DNA of 64,000 bases from Sympetrum striolatum. Its lineage: Eukaryota > Arthropoda > Insecta > Odonata > Libellulidae. Shown in pieces: positions 63,178-64,000 of this stretch. The notes below the pieces were generated by a model. It was not told the origin of the DNA and made no database searches. It was given only the letters and a program-made list of their open reading frames with translations. A program made the position numbers and the translations under genes. Numbering within the stretch: position 1 is the stretch's first letter; each line of letters begins with the position of its first letter. The DNA lies in contig OX388350.1 of NCBI GenBank assembly GCA_947579665.1, positions 28,801,393 to 28,865,392 on the forward strand. Reading direction: 5' to 3'.

Positions 63178-63552
63178 CTGTTACCATACTATGATGAATA
63201 TACTATTTTCATTTGTCATGTGGTACAGGATAGAGAAAAATGTATCTTTCATTTTCTTTTGTCCCTGTCTTGATCATGGATGTGATGAAATGAAAGTACC
63301 GAGGTATGAGTGAATAATTACACTAATCAAGGTCTCTCCTTACGGAATACCAAGAAAAGTGTTACTCATAGAGTCATTGTGCTACACTTGCGTGGACATG
63401 TTCCGCCTATAGCGTACTCTACTCAGTGAGTAAAGCAATGGCAAACTACCTCACTCCTCATCCTGCCTAGTAAACCTCATTCCTCTCTGCAAGTTCTTAG
63501 TAGCTTATGGGAGAGGGGATGAAGTACCAACCGGCCTTTGGGCTGAATACCA
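63178..63552. repeat. dispersed ~360-bp repeat, copy 2
   Basis: Second copy of the repeat at 53683-54030, same orientation, slightly longer and ending CCAACCGGCCTTTGGGCTGA. Differences are scattered, so the copies are old. Confidence 0.75.
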
Positions 63553-64000
63553 TAAAGACAAGGGAATTCAACTGTTTAGAACTGTATATAACTTTTGGAG
63601 TGTTTTTGCAATAAAAAAGCTATAAATTTAGGATCTCTTCCAATATATATCGTTATTTAAAGGTGTATTATGTTGTAAAAAGTATTACTAAAGTTATGAG
63701 AGTTACATCGTATAGCCTTTTAAGCATTCATTTCTACACGGAACTGTTTAACACTTCCGCAGGCATAAACCGCTCAAGATGGCCGTAAAAGCCTGTCTCG
63801 AGACGTAATGCCATCTTAATAACGATTCGGAGCGCCTTAAATCCGGTCCGCGGGAGCATTCGCGTGGAAGATCAGAATAAATAACATCAAAGCGAAGAAT
63901 CCGCGAACTTATGAATGGCGATTTTTCTCATTCTCCCCTCGACACGCTCCGTGCGTCTTGCACCTCGACTCAGCGGGTGCTAAACCCGAGATAAAATAGA
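63553..64000. other. window end, GC content rising after 63740
   Basis: 63750-64000 contains several CpG sites (GGTCCGCGGGAGCATTCGCG); possibly the edge of a promoter or gene outside the window. Confidence 0.3.

Overview
This is an AT-rich animal nuclear segment, most likely from an arthropod and probably an insect. The evidence is a spliced FAF2/UBXD8 gene, P450 exon remnants with class-typical I-helix motifs, and mariner/Tc1, hAT and non-LTR repeats. It shows no bacterial features (no operons, no Shine-Dalgarno sites). The species cannot be fixed from the sequence.

Layout. 1-4.8 kb: three possible 3' exons of an unidentified plus-strand gene, with a TIR transposon at 3.7-4.2 kb. 4.8-13 kb: intergenic AT-rich DNA with old transposons (a possible LTR remnant near 8 kb, an 81-bp Tc1-like hairpin at 9.8 kb, a broken mariner at 10-10.85 kb). 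14.36-18.86 kb: a complete nine-exon FAF2/UBXD8 gene on the minus strand, the only gene named with certainty. 19.19 kb: the start codon of a divergent plus-strand gene whose second exon is near 24.1 kb; its 4.9-kb intron holds a minus-strand LINE split by a pogo/Tc1-like element (itself carrying a nested TIR element) and by a hAT MITE.

24.66-47.19 kb: the most unusual part, a 22.5-kb array of 20 units of about 1.1-1.2 kb in both orientations. Each unit is built from about six diverged modules of 150-176 bp, and each module carries a nearly invariant GGTTCGANNCC dyad that matches the tRNA B box/T arm. Each unit ends in a T-rich tract and a perfect GCTTGCA-TAC-TGCAAGC hairpin. Units are separated by TA/GATA microsatellite and by palindromes containing GAATCCGGAGAAGCATCTAT. 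I cannot assign it to a described family.

47.2-64 kb: a degraded LINE reverse transcriptase (47.7-49.5 kb), two decayed P450 exons with identical splice phase (50.6 and 55.7 kb), two copies of an unidentified ~360-bp repeat (53.7 and 63.2 kb), a 203-bp mariner-type MITE (62.6 kb) and otherwise AT-rich DNA with a few GC-richer islands.

Functionally, FAF2 is an ER/lipid-droplet adaptor for p97/VCP in ERAD and shares a ~330-bp head-to-head interval with the divergent gene, which may be a bidirectional promoter. Everything else recognised is repeat or pseudogene.
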